From assembly GCA_014526335.1 (NCBI GenBank), contig JACTAT010000182.1, positions 248,001 through 312,000 of the forward strand: 64,000 nt of DNA, given 5' to 3'. Shown piece by piece: positions 61,232 through 64,000 of this stretch. The notes below the pieces were generated by a model that worked only from the letters and a program-made list of their open reading frames with translations, made no database searches and was not told the DNA's origin. The first letter of the stretch is position 1; each line of letters starts with the position of its first letter. The stretch is from Chrysaora quinquecirrha. Lineage: Eukaryota; Cnidaria; Scyphozoa; Semaeostomeae; Pelagiidae. A program made the position numbers and the translations under genes.

Positions 61232-64000
61232 TTATTTTTTTCGACAGTCTTTTACATTTTTGTGTCCTTTCATAGGTTGCTTGCAACTGGAACACACTGG
61301 TTTAGCTCTGGGCTGTGCTGTTGATTTTCTCTGTGGAACAACATTAACTACAAAATAGAAGTGATAAATTATTTGTTTCCAAAATGGATACAGAACATTT
61401 CAATGCTCTAACTTTGTTTGATTTTAAGTCTTAAAAAGTACCTGGAATAGTTGGTGGTACATCCATGACATCCAATGACCGGCGCATTTTCCAAGTTTCC
61501 ATTGCAATGTCTCTTGGTTGCTTCTCCAGCATAGTGTCCATGATAATGATGTGATTGCTTTCAATTCAGAAGCAGCATTTTTAAGGAAATCGGGTGACTG
61601 TATTGTATTCAACAATGTCTGGTATATTTCATCAACATAATCTAAAGGGATAAAGGAAAAGATGTTCACAATTTCAGCACCTAAAAGTACACATTATAAT
61701 GCAGATAAGGACATATGAAGATTTTAAAATCAAGTTTAGCATCTGGCTACTGGTATCGCTTACCAAAGTTCTGAGGAACAGAAATGCTCCTAACTGTTGC
61801 CTCTCCATTTTTAAACTTCGGATAAACAACCTTAATTCTGTCTGTACCATTGTTTCGCTCTGCCACTCTTTGGTGGATTTGGTGGATGTTATAGTTAAAT
61901 TGATTGCAGCAAGAGCAGTTCTGAAGGAAGAATTGTCAGCTCTCAATTCTGGATAAGACTGAGAATAATGACTACCTAACATGTGTGAAGTGTAATGAGA
62001 TATCAATGTTATCAAACCTGCAAACCATTCCAGCATATGAGTAGCATATCATTTTTGGTGCAAATTGATTTATCACGGAATGAAAACCTTCCAAGCAGCT
62101 TGTCTGGGCTTTTTGTGAGCTCCTTTACAAGTTTCTCATATGGAATGGAATCTCGAAAAAATGGAAATATGTTAATTTGCAAGGGCAAAAAATCAACAAA
62201 ATCACACACAAGTAGATTATATTATCAATTCATCAGACACATACCTTTCAATAACCATTTCGGTGCTGCAATGTTTGGTCCATGTGAGCATTTATTGAAA
62301 AGAGGATCATCAAAGTTCTCATGTTTGTTCACTATGTGGCTTAAGAATGCTTTAAACTTTGCTAAAATAACATCACCATTCTCATCAAATGTAGATGTGG
62401 CACTCCAATACAAATGATTCTTGCAAGATTTGATCCAGTCGTTGATTATCTCCAGACCTTTTTCCTTGCCAAGCTTGATCATAACTTTGTTTATTTCTAA
62501 AAGAAGAACCAAAATATTTTGTCAGAATTTGAACTTCATTCAGGTTTCTCAAAATGTTTTACTTCAGCTACATTTATTGCATTAAAAACTTACTTTTTGC
62601 AATATGCCAAAGATCAAAGCGATGTTTGATGTTAGGTTGACTGTCGCTCATAAATGCAGCAATGCTTGTATGCCGATCGCTAACAAACTTTGAAATTGTT
62701 ATACCAGAATCTAATAATTGATCCAAACACTTCTTAAATCCATAAAATTCCATAGCGCTACTACTACCAGCTTGATTTTTCTGGAAAATGTAAATGGCAA
62801 AAATCATTACTTAGTAAAGAACCAAATTTTTACATCTGAGTGAGAAAACCAGCCACATATTCCACTAACAAGTTACCAAAAGTTTTCAAGCAAGTATTTG
62901 TTCATTTGTGTCTGTGACAGGAAATTAAGAACACATTGAAAAACTTACTTGGACAAGGTTGAAATGTATTACAGATGAATTAGAACAAGAATAAACTGAG
63001 TAAGCACAGTATTTAGCACTATGACCCATGCTGTCATGACGAGCATCTCCAGCAAGAACTATTGAATCTTGACTATTCTTTATCTTTTGCAGCAGTTGAT
63101 TTTGATAATTTTTCCAGTGGAGGTAAATAGCTGGAAAAAGTTTAGTCTGGAAGAAATAAGATTGCTACTGTAATCTGCCAACAAGTTGAGCCTTTTAAAG
63201 ACAAATGCATTATTTGAATAGAAAGTGAGAGTACTCGTACTTTGCAATTCAAGAAAAAAGAACACATTTTACCCTTTGATGCTTAAAGTATGTTGATAAT
63301 GATATTGTCCCAAGACTCATGTGCTTAGAAATCTGGTTGACCTTTGATATCGAGCCTCCAGCAAGTAAAGTAGACATACTCAGAAGAAAGTTTCCAGCTG
63401 GTATCCTTGTTCCTGTCATTTGAGGTTGACTTCTCCAGACGTTCTCTTTTCTACATTTGGGATTGATACAGAAACTCCTAATTGAAATCATTGTTCCACA
63501 TTTCCTTGCTTCTGTACTTGGATTATCAGTTTTGCAAAAGTGACAGAACTTGAAAAGCAGTAAGATCTGAGTGAGGAATACAATAAACTTTGGTTCTTTG
63601 CGCAAATTGGCTTCATTTGAAACAGTCCTATAACAAGATAGGTACTTGTATGTATCGTAATTATTATTGTATATGATTATTATAAAAAACAGAAATGCTC
63701 TTAAAACATAAACCAATTAGTTTATATTTAAAGAGCATTTCTTTTGTTGTCATAGCAAAGTTTACTCACACATAAGGATCTTCTGAGTCTGATTCACTGT
63801 CTGAGTCACTACTATCGGATTTCTCTGATGGTTGATACTCGGGCATTTCTTCATCCTCAACATCAAACTGGTCCTCTTCACATACAAAATCTTCGCAATA
63901 TTCAGAATCAGAATCTTCGCTAACACTTCCCTCAGTATTTTCATCCTTGTTTTTATTTATTTGTGGGGTAGCTTTTTTAGGGGACTTCAGCCTCATCAAT
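61232..64000 (-). pseudogene. THAP/DDE-type transposase gene, right cassette copy (5' end outside window)
   Basis: Minus-strand exons: beyond 64000 to 63770 (acidic), 63627-63273 (zinc-binding FCHFCK...KCG...CINPKC), 63146-62949, 62780-62594, 62496-62245, 62150-62018, 61920-61764, 61641-61442 and 61347-61232 (zinc-knuckle CSSCKQPMKGH, TAA). The probable first catalytic Asp lies in GDARHDSMGHSAKYC, a second in SKFVSDRHTS, and the D(2)H pair in HRFDLWHIAKS. The first five exons in the window are open and in phase. Later damage: about 40 bp missing near 62105 compared with the left copy, and single-base shifts near 61900 and 61560. It resembles Kolobok-type transposases, an inference. It lies tail to tail with the intact P2X7-type gene. 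Confidence 0.78.

Overview
The window looks like AT-rich nuclear DNA from an invertebrate animal. Exons are short and joined by GT-AG introns, some of which keep phase across many exons. Host genes are sparse, and the DNA is crowded with satellites and decayed mobile elements. The mix (tyrosine-recombinase elements, Rep/SF3-helicase genes, THAP-type DDE transposons, piggyBac, a Polinton-like PolB, several LINEs, BEL/Pao) recalls cnidarian genomes, but that taxon call is inference.

Layout. 0-2.3 kb: the 3' part of an apparently intact spliced gene ending in a PHD finger. 2.5-5.4 kb: an 80-bp satellite of about 35 copies. 5.5-6.8 and 13.9-15.5 kb: two diverged copies of one repeat family. 6.8-9.5 kb: a decayed LINE. 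11.2-13.9 kb: a foldback element with about 420-bp inverted arms around a 60-bp minisatellite. 16.3-21.3 kb: a convergent pair made of a Crypton-like tyrosine recombinase with a Myb-like tail (+) and a spliced SF3 helicase (-). 22.8-28.5 kb: fragments of unknown genes plus 57-bp and 132-bp tandem arrays; an intact-looking spliced gene of unknown function lies on the minus strand at 26.4-28.5 kb. 33.4-34.7 kb: a two-exon integrase-like DDE gene. 34.8-39.8 and 59.8-64.0 kb: two inverted copies of a two-gene cassette, a THAP/DDE transposase-like gene convergent with a small gene carrying a P2X7 C-terminal-type cysteine domain. In the right-hand copy the P2X7-type gene is intact (239 codons over three exons). 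40-51 kb: LINE pieces, a TTAA-flanked MITE and its partial second copy, an HUH-Rep/SF3 helicase pseudogene, a Polinton-type PolB remnant and the N-terminal part of a second tyrosine-recombinase gene. 52.5-55.7 kb: a decayed DDE transposase and a decayed piggyBac transposase. 57.3-59.5 kb: a BEL/Pao gag fragment and a second, smaller inverted-repeat element containing degenerate hexamer repeats.

Two gene partnerships stand out: (1) tyrosine recombinase + SF3 helicase, tail to tail, suggesting an element that both integrates by recombination and replicates with its own helicase; (2) THAP/DDE transposase + P2X7-type cysteine domain, tail to tail and present twice. Both partnerships are inferred from adjacency, convergent layout and, for the second, repetition within the window. 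No database search was possible.
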